In this document: positions 37,901 to 52,900 of the stretch, piece by piece
Numbering within the stretch: position 1 is the first letter of the stretch
Layout of the letters: every line of letters begins with the position of its first letter
Assembly: GCF_014839805.1 (NCBI RefSeq)
Contig: NC_051116.1
Coordinates: 9,343,556-9,407,555, forward strand
Direction: 5' to 3'
Source: Manduca sexta
Taxonomy: Eukaryota > Arthropoda > Insecta > Lepidoptera > Sphingidae
Length of the DNA: 64,000 bases
Program-made: the position numbers and the translations under genes
The notes under the pieces: generated by a model
Told to the model about the DNA's origin: nothing
The model's input: the letters and a program-made list of their open reading frames with translations, nothing else
The model's database searches: none

Positions 37901-40900
37901 AAACTGAATATTTTTGTTACAACTTAGCGCACAAACAATTTAGTACATTTTCATGAAAAGCACACAGACCAAGTCTTGGAAGATCCTTTATACAAATTTT
38001 TATCCCATAAAAGTGCAATGTCATACTTTTATCCCAGTAAAGGTAATATACGCGACGCTGCGGGAAAAAGCCAGTATTAATGCATTATAACTTACTTCTT
38101 ACTAATATTACTATTATAAATTTGTCAAAAAGTTTGAATGTTTGTTAGAAGTAAATGCAGTAATCGCTGAACAAATTTGCATGAAATTTTCCATACGGAG
38201 AAACCATTTCCTGGATTACATATAGGTTATTTATATCCGAATAATTTGCTCCTATGGGAATTTTTAAGTACGTGGCACTGCAATCGTATAGATAACACTA
38301 TCGTTGGCCACTGTTATTAAGGGTTCATGTAGTGGGAAAGGATTTAAAAATTGAGAAACCGCGAGTTACACCTAGTATATTATATCTTTTTATAACTCAA
38401 ATAATACGGAAGAATTTTTGCGAATAATTCCATTAATAGAATCTAGTTCTGTGTGGAAAGTAAATCACCATAAAGCGCATAATATCGGTTGAACACATTA
38501 ATCTCGGGGCGCAATCTGCGAGCTGCCGATCCGACGGCGCTTATCTTCGCTTCGTATTGAATTAATGAAATCCAGCGCATTCAGCGGCTCGCCTCAGTAC
38601 GCGTTGCTGTTATCTTGCACAACACAAAGTACATTCTACAGAGGCAGTGAATCATCGATATCTTGGAACCGATGGCAAAGCAATACGTTATTCAAATGAT
38701 CCTACTATTCTGCAAAAAAATACACGAAACCCTAGCTTTGTTGCATTCCGTCAGAGAGATTATAGGAAGCTTATCAAGACTACCGGTTCCCTGCTTCGTT
38801 AAAAATCTATGCACTAATTAAATTTAGGAAAGAGGACTTCAGTTTATTTCTATATGCACCTACTTGGTAACATGGTGGTTGGTTGGGGACTTCGGTAACT
38901 TACTATGACGTAGCTCAATAATCTCTTTACTTATAACACCATGTCTCTGTAGTGACGCATCATTATCGTGTTGCCATCAACAGAGGGCGCCGCTGTCTCG
39001 CGCGAGATAAATGACGTGCCCGCAGACAGATAAAAATAGCGCCGCGTGCAAAATATTATGAAAACGAGATAAAATACAAGCTCGCTTAATAAATTAAAAT
39101 TAAAACATCACTGAATTTTTAAAAACGATTTATCAATGTCTTATCGCCTGTTTAGTCTTGCGGATGTGTAGGCGGGACGGGTCTAGGTTCAATTTCTACC
39201 GCAGGGAACACATTTATGCTATTTTTACCATGATTTTATCGTGAATGAATATCGCTCAGGAGGTTATGGCTGATCGGCCTTCGGGCGTAAACCGATGCAT
39301 ACACTCTTCAGCGTTATTTAAAATTCTAAGATTCAGTCGGTATTATTACCAATAGACAATTTGATGCTCTTTATTCATTCAAATGTACTAAAATGTTATT
39401 ACTGTTTAGGACATTGTCTAATCATTTTACATAATATACTAATCAGTTTAGGCTGTGCAGCATCTAATACAACATTTTATTAACATAGATACTATCTAGG
39501 AAATAAATCGACAGCTTCCAAGGAATCGTTGACTGAAATATAGCAAATAAATAACGTCCACTGAACATCCAACCGAACCACTGCAAAGTCCGCTCTCGCC
39601 TCGTGAGATACGAGCAACGTTCGGTTATTGCGTCCCGTCGGTGTCGATTATCTTCATCCTGAATCGGTACTGCTGAGCTCCACGAGTTACGCAAGCACAT
39701 GTCATTATACCTATTACTGTGGAGTTATGAACTTAGCGCTTTGCAGTCTTCCTCGAGAATTACAACTATAACACCAGCCACTGCCGGCCACGTGACTCCT
39801 TTAAGTTATTGAAAATAATACTAAGTGAATAGTGTTAGCGAATTAATATACCACACGACTTTTCACTCATTTTTGGAATCCAATGCTTAAAGTAACTCGA
39901 TCTCAAATATATTATATTTAAAAGAATGCGGCATCAATAATTTTTTTATTGTGCTGTCGTATCGCTTTCGAATTGGACCTCATAAGTTACTTGTGGTAAA
40001 TAGAACATAATATATTATCAGCCACAGCTGGATCCCCAGGAATAGAAATGTGAATAAATTGTGTCAATACAGCTCACTTACATGTATGTGACGCGCATCA
40101 TCTGTAAGAAATAAACTCGCTCCGTAGAATCAACACGATGTGAGTAAAGATAAATACGGTCGACTCGCGTGCAGCGTGTCGCGTGCCGCGTGCAACCAGC
40201 GTGACGCCCCGAGCCGCGCTACACACAGCGACACGGACTAATGCAGGCGACTACTCACAACTTTCAGAACATTTCCTCGGGATCTTAATTCTGTGCAAAG
40301 AAAATAAACAAAGAAGCTTTACAAGCTTTGTACCACTTTAAAAAATTTACCTTTGTTTTGTTATTTCTTTTATCTTTATTTATGAGCTAATCTGGCGCTT
40401 ATCTTCAAACAAAATGATTCTTCTCACCATTAGCCACATGAAGTGCAATGCTGATTATTGGCCTCGACTAGATTTCCAGACCGACCTGCAAAAGCAGCCA
40501 ACATCCATAGTGATACTGCGACCTTTTTCAAGACGAAAGGCTCCTTTCTCGACATCAAATAATACCTCAATCTAAATAAAAACATATCTTCCCCGTAAAA
40601 TCATATTGTTCTATTTATCACTGAATGAAACACGCCGGTCTCCCGCTTAATGGGAAACACTACAACCCTCCATGGACAGCAGTAACTCCTCACAGTAGGG
40701 AATTAGTACTTTCGATTACAAAGGAATGACATCGAAGCGTTAATACTTATGACTTTCACACACACTTTCATTTCTTTCGAATCGGAACGAATGTTTGGAG
40801 ACTATTTTCTACAGAAATATTCAAAGCAACAGCATCCAGACTAACATTCTTGTACGAGACATACCATCTAATTTAACTTCTACGAGTAGTTGAACACAAT

Positions 40901-43900
40901 TTACACAGAGATAATATATGTAAAGAAATTGCAGACTGTGTATAATTTGTACGAACAGATAATCAAGCGCGAGCACAACTCAACGGTAGTTATCGAGGCG
41001 GCGAGGTCCGAATCTACAGCGAACCAATCGTGAGTGTTTGACAAGAGATTAGAAACAGATGTAAATATTAACTATAACTAAAAGGGCTCGACATTCGCTG
41101 TTGTTCGCTCTGACCGCTTCACTTTAACTGAAATTAGAGTCGCTTTGTTGATTAATTTCTGTTCATTGAGTTGAACTGTAATTTTAGTTGTTTCTTGTTC
41201 AAAAGCCAACAGTTGTGCATTCGTGATTATGTAACCTAATGGAAGGCCGGCTCGACTGCGGGGATATGTGACAACCCATTATGAGAATGGACATAATTGC
41301 TGTTGAGTTGAATTAAATCACTTTCATGTCCCCAAACCACGCTTTCAGTTTAGGTAAAACACAAGAGCAAGACAATTACATTTTACTCATCAAAATAATA
41401 TATAAAACGTCCACTTATCATAATAGATTTTAAATCGGTATCAACTATATATTTACATATATATTATTGGTGATAGGTCTCTCGTATGTGAGAGTCCGTC
41501 TGGGTATGTACCACCACAATGTCTATTTCTACCGTCAAGCAGTAGTGTGTAGTCACTGTTGTGTTCTGGTTTAAAGGACATACTAGCCAATGAAACTACT
41601 GGACATAATAAGACTTACCACCTCATGTCTCAGGACGGCGAGCGCAGTGGAATACCAAACAATACTTTGTAATTGAAGGTGTTGGATGGTGTTTTACTGT
41701 TTATGGGCGGTTGTAACGCTTACCATCAGGCGAACGGCAAGCTCGTCTCATCATTCAAAACAATAAAAAAAATCCACATATGCAACATCCAAGTAAGCGC
41801 GCCCGCGCTAAAGCGGATAAGCGTCGGTAACAAGTTCCTTCGCGCTCGCAGCTAGTCTCGCGCCAAATGAGCGATAACTTCGCTTAGCTTCCGTCCGCTT
41901 CCATACAGATGCAAATTATTCCGACAGAGCGCTACTCTGTAGTCTGCAGTCGATGGGCTAATGGTATCACTCCAATAATGCTAGGTTACGTGAAACGCGG
42001 ACGAATGGTTTTATCGGTGACATGATCCGACATCTACCGGGTTTAGTCGGTAATAGGATTAAATTATCATCGATTTTATTTTACTAACTATGATAAGCTT
42101 TGGGGTGTCTATATATATTTTTCACTGCAAGGAAAGCAGCGAAATATTTATTCAAGTGATTTTGTGGAATCGGAGCGGCGATGAAAGTTATTAATATTCC
42201 GTTTTATCAGAGCTGTAGTTATTATACTATAATTTAATTTACTTTTGTTATTCACAAGCGTATTATTTTATTTAAGAATTTATTATAATATTCTGAATAA
42301 GAACTATAAGGAGTAGAATAGAGTGAGTGTACAAATAGAGTGGCATTGTCCATGATTACATATTCAAACCGAGATATTATAATGTTTTTTCAATCGACGA
42401 ATATGAATTTCTAACAACGATTTACCAATTTTAATTATACTTTACGTACGTTATATTATTTTTAACCGGTTTTTATTAAAAGAAGGATGTTGTGTAATTC
42501 GTGTGTTTGAACATTTAAACAGATTAAACAGATCTGAATTCCAGCACTGCATAGAGCTCGCATGCAACGCATGTCCAGTTTCCCACATTCGCAAATGCGA
42601 ATGCGATTGCGAATGTGAACTTCGAACATTCGCGAATGAGAATATCGGTTTTTTTTTGTTGGTACCAGAAGACTGATCGTGCTTTTACAAGATTTTGTTT
42701 TTATGGATCTTAGGAAAGTTGATGGTTTTGTTTAATTTTCTATTCAAAATATTGTTATTAAACTGACTAAGATAATATCTTATTTATGATATTTTATATT
42801 TACTTAGTAATAATAGTTATTATAGTAAAAGTAAAATATTAGTCTCAAACCTAATTATTTCAATAAAAAAATGATTTAACTAGAAGCAAATTAAAAATTA
42901 ATGTTACATTAAGAAGTGTTTTTATTTATTTTATATAAAGTGTTTTTATGAAGCTCAAAAAAAATTGTGCTTTTATTTACTTACTCAAGATTTTTTAATC
43001 TCATAATAATGTATAAATAATATAACATGGATCTTATTACGTTGTGATCTCAGTAAACATTTAATTTAGTTATGTGTGTTTAGAAAGTTAGACGTTTAAT
43101 TTTGTTATCATGATAATTATTTTTGATAATTAAATTTTAAATAGTAAATAAAAAATATTAAAGTCATTGTTAATATAATCAGTTGCATATTTATTTTATG
43201 ATTTTTTTCATATTCCATTCACAAAACATCACATAATTCGATGCGAATGCGAGTATTAGCTGCAGCTCTCCTACGTATGTGAAGGAGCCGTGGTGTGCGG
43301 ACACGAGGCGCGTCTCTGTCGCCGCTTCGTGATTGATTACTGTCAGGAGACAGCAGATGTTGTCGTTGAAACTTCAATCAAGGCGGCTGTTTTCATTTTG
43401 TGCAGCTCGTTGTAGATTAATCGAGTGGTGAACAAGCCTTATATGTGATTTTACAGCGCTGTAGAGTTGAACAAACCTCACTATTGAATAAACGTTACGC
43501 CTGACTATGAACTCCTATGCCTCCCTATATTAAGCTATTTTCCGTAGTCTTACTGACTTTGATGTTCTTTTAACGGATGCCTCTGTTTTACAAACTAATT
43601 GGAGACGGAAATAAACATACCTACCGCAGCAAACTAAATCAACTTATTTAATTGGAATAATAAGCATATCACAGACAGCTATAAGTTGATTTTTCTCGTT
43701 TAGTTTAACAATATATTCAGTTATAATATAAAATAGTGTAATAATGTGAAAACTGTTGGTGGGCCTAATAAAATAAAATGAGTTAATAGATAAATAAACA
43801 AAAAGCCTTGGTACTCGCCCCATCAAGTTATTACACCCGAAAATTAAAACTTTGTATGTCGAAATTCTAGATGCTGTTGCCAATTCAACATAAACGTCAG

Positions 43901-46900
43901 TTATTATGACTGGCTCGGGTGCGTAATTGTATTTCACGCGTGATATGACTCCGCTCTAAGGGCCTGCATTCAAATCCCGGGGCAGGCATAATGCTGTTAG
44001 ATTTTCCTGCTCAGTATCAGCCCGGAATCCGGAATTTGTGTCCGTTGTCTCATATCTCATCACGAAACGGAATACGGAACGCAGGTGGAGAGTGGATAGC
44101 TTGGTTACACCTCTGCTTACCTCTTAGACGTGATATGTGTTCGATTGAAGTTACTATAAAATGGTTACCCAACATTTCGTTGTACAAAAACTGTTATGTT
44201 CAGCCGTTGCTCGTCTCGGTTGTAAAGCTCTCTGCATTACGCGGGTACTCAGAGCTATTCACTACCTCAGCCGAGCATTGTGGCACAAGACAGCGCGAAT
44301 GCGGCGCGCCCATTGTGCGCGCTCACAAAAGCTGAGCAGCGCAGATTGAGTCCGCGAGGAGCTCCGACCAAACCGAACGACAATACACAATGTTCAGTGT
44401 CTGCGGCTACAATTTGTAGGGGATTTTTTGTTTATATCTTAATTAGTTTTTGTCACTTTACTTTCTTGACTGTATAAAAAAGTCAGATACTTTATACTGG
44501 ATAGTTAAATCTCGTAAAGGACTACGATGACACAAGTAGTGAGTGTTGACTAAAGTATGATGACATGTATCGCCGATGTAATCCGTTGAGCTGTGTTGTG
44601 TAATGTACGTACTTAAAATCACTCAACTTTTTATTGGCCTACATAGGAAACAATGTAAAATCGTCACGTTAGAGAACAATTTCTCTTAGATAGAGCAATG
44701 CTTACACTATTTACACACATATATACATACGTTCATATTATTGTGACATAACAGGCGAGTGACTCAGCTCTCAGTAGCGCGCGGTCACGTCGCACTCTGC
44801 GGCCTGTACATTAGTCTCTCCTGTATGTCACGGCGCGTGTTAACAGCTAGTCATTGTTCGTAGGAGTTAGCCACACAGTGCCAACCAGCGGACGTGTTAG
44901 TGCGAGCTACTGCCCTGCCTCGTGGATGTATTATGCGAGTTACACTGCGAATCAGCAGGTAAAATCCAGTGTTTTCAGTTTTAGTTCTCCACTTGTCTTC
45001 ATACAAAAATAAGAAAACTTGTATCCTAAGTTTTTGCTACTCGGGGATACAAGTTGGTACTGAAAACTCACGTACTATATAAAAAATAATAATGATAATT
45101 CATTAGGTCGTGTTAATGCGCCTAATCGCATTAAAGCCACAATCTGTGACTTTCCAGCATATTGTAATTACATAATACGATGATTGCATTAATTTTTTTT
45201 TACTACCGACCGCATTATAATACGAAGAATTCACTTTTCCGCGATCGGTGTGCGCGCTAATCATAGGCAAAAATTAATTGTGTTGTTCAAACATTAAAGT
45301 AGATTCTGAAGAATACAAGGTCTTATTTATTCCTTCTTTTTCAAGACCTTCATTTCGTTCATTTGAGACGAAACAGGTTGCAATGTTCACAACGCTTGCA
45401 ATAATGTCACCAGCCACAGCACGATATCTACGTATATTAACTATTACCCACTATCTTTAATACTGTGTAACTAAACCAAGCCAGTAGCTCATCTCAACGT
45501 GTCGCGATACCTAGGAGTCGCCGCGGGGCCGATTTCACGGCGCGGCACGACCTCGCTCCCCATCGAATCCTTTATTTACGCGTCAATACTGCCTCCGTAA
45601 TGGGCACACAATACATGTTTACACGACGATGGATTCAGGTTTCAGTCAAGGCTTTGATGGAATCTATAGAATAATTATAATGTAATACAATCACCGGAGA
45701 AAATGTATAAATACGTCTTTCTTAAAGGGGTAGACAGAAGCGAAACTAAATTACGCATATTTTTCTTGTTTATTTTTGGCTTATTATTATAGGGGATAGA
45801 TCTATCAATATATTATTATATTAAAAAATAGTACCACATATCTTACGCATTTTTCTAAGCAAAGGCTTTTATAAATTTTTTTGGATACAAGAGCCTACCA
45901 ATTCTCTAGAACTTGGTTTATCTGTGTGTCTAATTTTATACAGAATTGAATACGCATTTAGCATAATTCGTATGCCATTTCATGTTTACACTGAGTTTTT
46001 TACGTTGTTAATTAAGTACATCTTGATAATCTCATCTTAAAACATGAGCATTCATTATTTTAAGTAAAATTTTCAAACAACATTTTGTTAATCGCATAAA
46101 ACACAAATAAAGCAGCTGTCAGCGACAAAGAAACAACTCTATTACATAAGTGGAAGCGAAAACTTTATTCCCAAGAGAGGTTGAGCGTTGTTGAGTTTTC
46201 ACGGCATCCATTGCGCGCTAGAAGACGCTGAAACGTCGAAACTTCAGTATGTACCAAGCAATGCACGTGGAACAGAATGTTTCGAGTCAAAGTGAGCGCT
46301 ACATTGTGCATTACGTGGTGAAGAGGCGGCCGGACTAAGGACACTATTGTTGCGTCTCAACACGCCGCTTGCATTCTTATTCAGTTTACTAACTTGAACT
46401 TGATTTTGTACGGCGGGTCACTTTACGAAATATACAAATCTTTTAGCTGTTCTTGGAAGTACGTTAATAGTAATTGGACTAGATACATTTTAAATTAAAC
46501 ATGGGCTGACAAACTATTCAAAGGAAATCTAGCGTTTAGTGAGTGGAAGAGTTTCGAACAAATTCGCGGGTTCGATCGTAGTCCTAAAATTCACAACTAC
46601 TGTAGAATTGTGGGTATTTATAAGTAGTGGTGGGCGGTCGTGGGCGATCGTAATCACACTATTTGGTAACCAATTTGCTCGTTCATCACACTTTTGAGAA
46701 ACAGGGGTAACATTTATGGCACTCGGCACGCGATTTAACATTTTATTGTTACAACTCGTTTCTATAAGAAACGACCCGAGATAGGCCGCTTGTACTTGCG
46801 TTGACAGTAAGTAACGTTTACCAAAAAAATCTAAATTGTGTGAGAAAGAGAGAAGATGAATACCGTCGCCATTTAACATTTCTTTAATATAACGACTAAT

Positions 46901-49900
46901 AGAACATCACAAGACATGTTAATTCAAGCTTGTCGTACTACTCTTAAAGTCGCGTAAAGAGGCTCGTGTTCAAAACACATGATGTCTGTATTTTCTGTTC
47001 CGTGCATGATGTGATGTGCAACATATTTAGTAATTTTACACAACAGCACGCAATATCAGGTGATACATTAAAATATAATTAAGTTATAAAATACATACAG
47101 TCAGCCACAAAAGTAGCTGATCAATTTCAAAACGCTTTTACACGTCAACTTTTTTTTTTATCTAAAATACAGTAAGACCTTCAAAGCTAATATGAAAAAA
47201 AATTGTTGACATAAAAGTTAGAAGGCGATTTAAAATTTTAATTTGTTCAGCTACTTTTATTGTTGACTGAACTGGATAAAAGTAGCCTATGTCCTTCCCA
47301 GGGTTTCAAACTATCTGCACACAAAATTTCGCCGAAATTGGTTCAATGGTTTAGCCATGTAGGCGTAACAGACAGACAGAGTTACTTTCGAATTTATTAT
47401 AAGTTTGGAAATATGGATGTACTATCGCTGAATAGTTTACCACGGCACCGCTTAAGTCATGGCACTCGCCGTAAGGGCAGCGCGATCACTTTTCACTGCA
47501 GCTCATTATTGGAAACACCCATCACCTCCCCCCCCCGCGCACTTAGCACCCCACCCCCTCCTCCCCGCTCATAGCAGTTAATCCCGCCAACGAAATTACT
47601 TCCGATCCCCGGGAAGGTGATTAGTATCGGCGCGGTGTCGAGACGCAATCGGCTCTGACGGCTACACGCGCTGAGTTAGAGTGGACGGGACAGAGCGGAA
47701 CAAAACATAGTGTATAGGTAACGTTATAACTTGTAATCACGTAAATGTGTTTTTTTTATCTCTACTTACCACGCAGTGAAGTTACTGCTGTACAGTCCAT
47801 AAAAAAACGTTTTATCGGTAATTAAAAGGCTAATTAATTTACCGACATTTTTTACAATATCAGAATCAACACATTTTTATCATAGGGAGACCCATATTCA
47901 GCTTCGACTTCATGTGGCTTCATGACAATACTTTTATAAGTTTCTCGAAATAAAAAATGTCGGTTCTCCCAATGTTATCCTTCGATCCAATTTCGAGAAT
48001 GAACCAAACAAAATAGGTTAATTGTAAGCATGTTAAAAAACTTTTGATCGATTCAATTGACGATTGGTTGAAAAAAACGTTTGGGATTGTCGATTGCACG
48101 GCGGTTAGTCAATTGCCCTCAGAGCCGCCTATATAAGTAATAATATGATCGTCATTAGGCGTTTCTCACTGAAATTCCAGTGTTTGACAATTTACATAAT
48201 TATAAAATGGCACAGTTGGTCCGCCGCCCGGGCCGGGCTAACGACCCGCTTCTATTGACAAAGTGCTCGAGCACGGCCACTCCACAAATGTAAAGACAAA
48301 ATTTCTAATTTGTATTCAAATAAATATTGGATTAGCATTTCATTAGGTTTTAATTAACCCGCGCCGTATAATGAGACAAGTAATTGGTGGCAAATAACCC
48401 CCCGCCTCTCGTCTCCTCCCCCGCCGCCGCCCGCAACCCCACCCCCGCGCATATTTACCAAATCACGATCCCTTCAAATTAATTACAAAGTGGTTAATTT
48501 AAGGCCCTCGCCGACATGCAGATTGGAACGCGATCGACGCGCGGGCACGCCATCGCCGCTCATTTGTGAACTTTTCGCGTAGCACATTTAACATGTGTAC
48601 ATGAACGCACGCCCTCATCCCCAATAGAGCTGTAGGAGAGACAATAAGTACACTTGCTGTTCGCTCTACTCTCTTCCATCCTACGATAATTATGACAGAT
48701 GGCAGACACAAATTCTAAACCCGGACAACTCCTGTGTTTTTTTTTCAATAAAACAAAATACACAGTTTTATTTCCCGATCTGGAAGTCGAACTTAAAAGT
48801 TACGATTCACAACTCAACCATGTTACCAAATCAAAACGGCAAACGGCATTCATACAATATTTACAACATGTTATGGATCATTTATATGAGACCTAACAGA
48901 TGCAAATCACAATCGTGGCGTCGCAGTGAGAGCTCAATAACTGCGCAACTAATGAACGCACATCTCACCCGCCTCCGCTTGCACTCTTCCCACTAAGTGT
49001 CTCACCTAAAACCGGTTCAACGCCCTCACACGCATGATCACCCGCTAATACCCGCTGGTGGTGAAACACAATAAAACGCGGAGACTGTGCGGCGCGGGTA
49101 ATATCGCGTCTCAATGGACTCGCCGGCGGGCGCGCGCCGGCGGCCGCTCGTGTTGTGGCGGCCGAAGGATATAAAGCAAGTGGCTTTTGGTAAATAGATG
49201 TGGATCGTGCTCACTGAAACGTGTGCAATATATTAACGTTTAATTTTGTTTTAAGTGTCGTCCTGTGTGGTGTCAGTGGACTGTTTTCAATTAATTCTTT
49301 GTTTGTTTTATAATTATTGTCATACCGAAAATAATAAACCAGAGCTCAAATGATCGTTCGAAAGATAGGTAGGTAATATTCAGCTCCGCGCGGCTTTACT
49401 GAATTGATTTATTTGAGCTTATCCATTCCTGCCCACGCGATCTTTAAAACTATTGCATATTTAAGTACATTAATGGTTTGCTTACTATTTATGAAATATT
49501 TTAACAATACAGAACACTTCAGTAATCAGGTCATGCAAAAGGCATTTTTCGTTCACATTTCTACAGTATGGCTATACCGATATTTTACTTGCATTTTTCA
49601 AAGTTTAATATCCCGTAACGCCGCGCTCGCCTCTCGCATGTGATTGTGTGTGACTGCGTCACTCAAACTATCCCAGGTAGTGACCTCGTTGGACATATTG
49701 TAAAAGTTCCGCCAACGAGCGAATTCACAACGCGGGGCGAGCGATGTGCGTAGTGGGTACTACAAAATATATGACTGAGGTTATTTTCTGTTGATACTAC
49801 AGAAGTGAACACGATGCTTAGTCCACTCACTCTTTGTAGGATGTTGAAATGCTCAGTTTAGCTCTGGACTCTATTAAAGACCTTATTAATAGCACTAAAC

Positions 49901-52900
49901 GCAGTAGATAAGTGGATTGTATTGGTTGTCAGAGATTGCGGTGCCAAGAATAAAGCTCCGGTGACATGGCATGAGCGGACTGCTCGTAGCGTAATACTAC
50001 TCTTCTTACACGTGTTATATCTCACTCAAGTGTGAGGTCGTTATAAAAAACCTTTTTTACACATTTTGCTTCATAGACCCGCGGCTTGAAGTCACCCTGT
50101 CTAGGGGAAACAAACCGAAGCACAATGTGCTAAACAATCTACACAACATGTTATTGACTTAAGAAATAGCAATTAAATCCAGGGCTTCTCAAACCAAAAT
50201 TCATATTCACTGCTACTAGACCAAAGACACGATGCACATAATGCTCATAAGTTAACTATAAGAATGTCAATGTGAAGTGATCCATCGCGTCCGGGAGGCT
50301 CGCGGCGACCGGCCGCTGTCATGTAACCGCTTCGCATAATATCGTAATGAACAAATTGTTGTTCCGCCGCAGACGCTTTTAATATTGATGAGCCTCCTTC
50401 GGGAACGCGACTCGGGCACGCGGACGACGCCGCAGGCGCGAGAGGGGGCGAGGACGGGGACGGGGCAGAGAGGGTTCATTTTTAACCTCCAGCCATGAAT
50501 ACATTAGCGTGGTGCTGTAATAACGGTTAACTGTTACAGCTCCATTCAGCCGCGCGCCGCGACGCGCCCCATCACACGTACTGCTAATGCGCTGGATGCA
50601 GCGACACACACGTGACTACGTCGCTACACGCGGATATACGCACGTGCATACATTATCTTTATTATCATAAAATAGAATAATGTGTCGAGATGTTTATGCT
50701 GAACAGAATTTAATTAAAATAGGGCACAAGTTCAACTCTCCGATCTGACATCATTCGACTAAACATAAAAAGCCAAATACCACATTGCCGAGGTTGGAAT
50801 CAGACCAGTGGATGTAACAAGCAGGCAATACAAGTGCGCCACCGAGGCAGTTAACGTAAATGATATATTATGTTGAGTGTATTATCATATCACTGGCAAA
50901 ATATGAGCCGCACTAAGAAACAACCCTTGAGTTGTATCAACAGCGACGGCTTTACGACAAACCCGGAACAAATATTTGCAGACCACACAACCGTTTGTCC
51001 TCGAGTGCGATCGGAAGTTATGGAGGAATTGTTTTGAGTTTCTGCGGATGAGAAATACATTGGTCAACCTAATATTGTTAAATAATTTGACACAATGGAC
51101 CAATCTAAAATGAAATAAACCACGCCAGGAGCATAACATATTACTTTGTATTAGGAACGAACACAAATATCTGCCCATACCGCACGCATCGCACATCATT
51201 TTATAATTGATCTAAAGTTTTTATAGTGGGGGGTTTCGTGACCATGTTATTTCTATTGAAGTGGCAACATACAAAATATCCACAACTCCTATTTCGAATT
51301 TCAATAAATATCAACAAAGTTATATCAGGCTGGCACTTCAATCAACTATGTTATCGGATAGTCTGTATCAATTAACACTAGTGCAAAATAGAGGCAATCG
51401 AATGAAAGAGGTGAGCACTTCAGTAATGCAACTCGGGTCAGGTAAAACGTTACGAACTAGCGAAGGATAAAAACAAATTATTGCCCAGTACCTAATTCAT
51501 TTCCAATCTGTATTCTTTATATGAATGACTTTGCGTGTCAACTTAGTGAATTATTTTATGGTAGTGTAATAATGGCGTGCTTAAGGTATGGAGAACGACA
51601 GCAGCCCAGAACTTCACGCTTACAGGGGGAACAAAGAAAAAACTTACTTCTTCGGCAATCGGGTGCAAAGCCTACGTATTAGTTAAAGTCGGTACTGCCT
51701 GGAAACTTTTTATTTTTGCTTTGAATGACGAGACGAGCTTGTCGTTTGCCTGATAGTAAGTCATACGACCGCCCATAAACAGTAGAAACACTATCCAACA
51801 ACTTGAATTACAAAATACAAAGTATTGTTTGGAATTCCATTGCACTCGCCATTCTGAGACATGACATGTTAAGTCTCATTATATCCAGTAGTTACACTGG
51901 CTACAATGTCCTTCAAACCGGAACACAGCAGTGCCTACATTATTAATCAGACTGCCTCATTCTCTCCACACGTCACTGATATCTGCGTCGACCGTGAGTT
52001 CAGCTCATACATGATAATATTATGTTCATATAAACTGCGCAAACGCACTGCACAGATAAATCGCTACGACAAATCGTTGGCGTGTGTGGCTGCCATAACA
52101 GTCCCAAGAACTATGCGTCTTATAATTTAAAAACAAATTAAAGAAAATACAAATTGTGACAGCATCAGATATTATAACAATGAACAGTTTAATTTTCAAA
52201 ACGTCCTTCCTTAAAGTTATTCCTATACAAGTGCAGATAAACACTGTCCCGCGGGCATTAACAATGTCGCACGCTGATTGAACGCCGCGTGCTCGACAAA
52301 ACCGAATTACAGTAGTTGGCTCGTTAGTACAACACCCCTCCCCCTCCCACTCCTCCCCCGCCCCGCGCCGCCCCTCCCGTGGACCCCCGGGAGACGCGCC
52401 GCAATTTAAAACGGATCATATGGATAGTCCGATTAAAACTGTTCCAAATGAGCCTAATGCGCGACGAACACTGTGTTATTGGATTTGCAGTTTCTATGGA
52501 ACATTGTCGTCATTGCCCATTATGGGACTTCATATCGATAACGTTTGATGTCTCAGAGTGAAATGCGCAGTTGTTATTTCACGTTGTCTTGTTACTACTA
52601 TTTATTGACTTTGATATATTTAAACAATTCCTCGCATCTTCATTTAGTTGTATAAAATTAAACACCGAGTTTTATGTCTTCTTATTTTAGATCTTAAAAT
52701 ATTTGTACCACTGCACAAGACTGTCCGGTCTTCACACCCGCCGAATTGCACGCATTTATAATATTGAATGCTAAATCTCAATTTCACGTAAGGGTGTAAC
52801 GAGATAAACAAGGGCATGCATATACGTCAATGGGCATGCATGGATTGCAATAGTTATATCATTATATGTATTGTTTTCTGGCTTGAAGGTATTGGAAGGA

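Noticed and set aside
46529..46879. 116-codon minus-strand open frame
   Set aside because: No recognisable motif, no splice context, AT-rich coding, and not supported by a second copy; likely chance.
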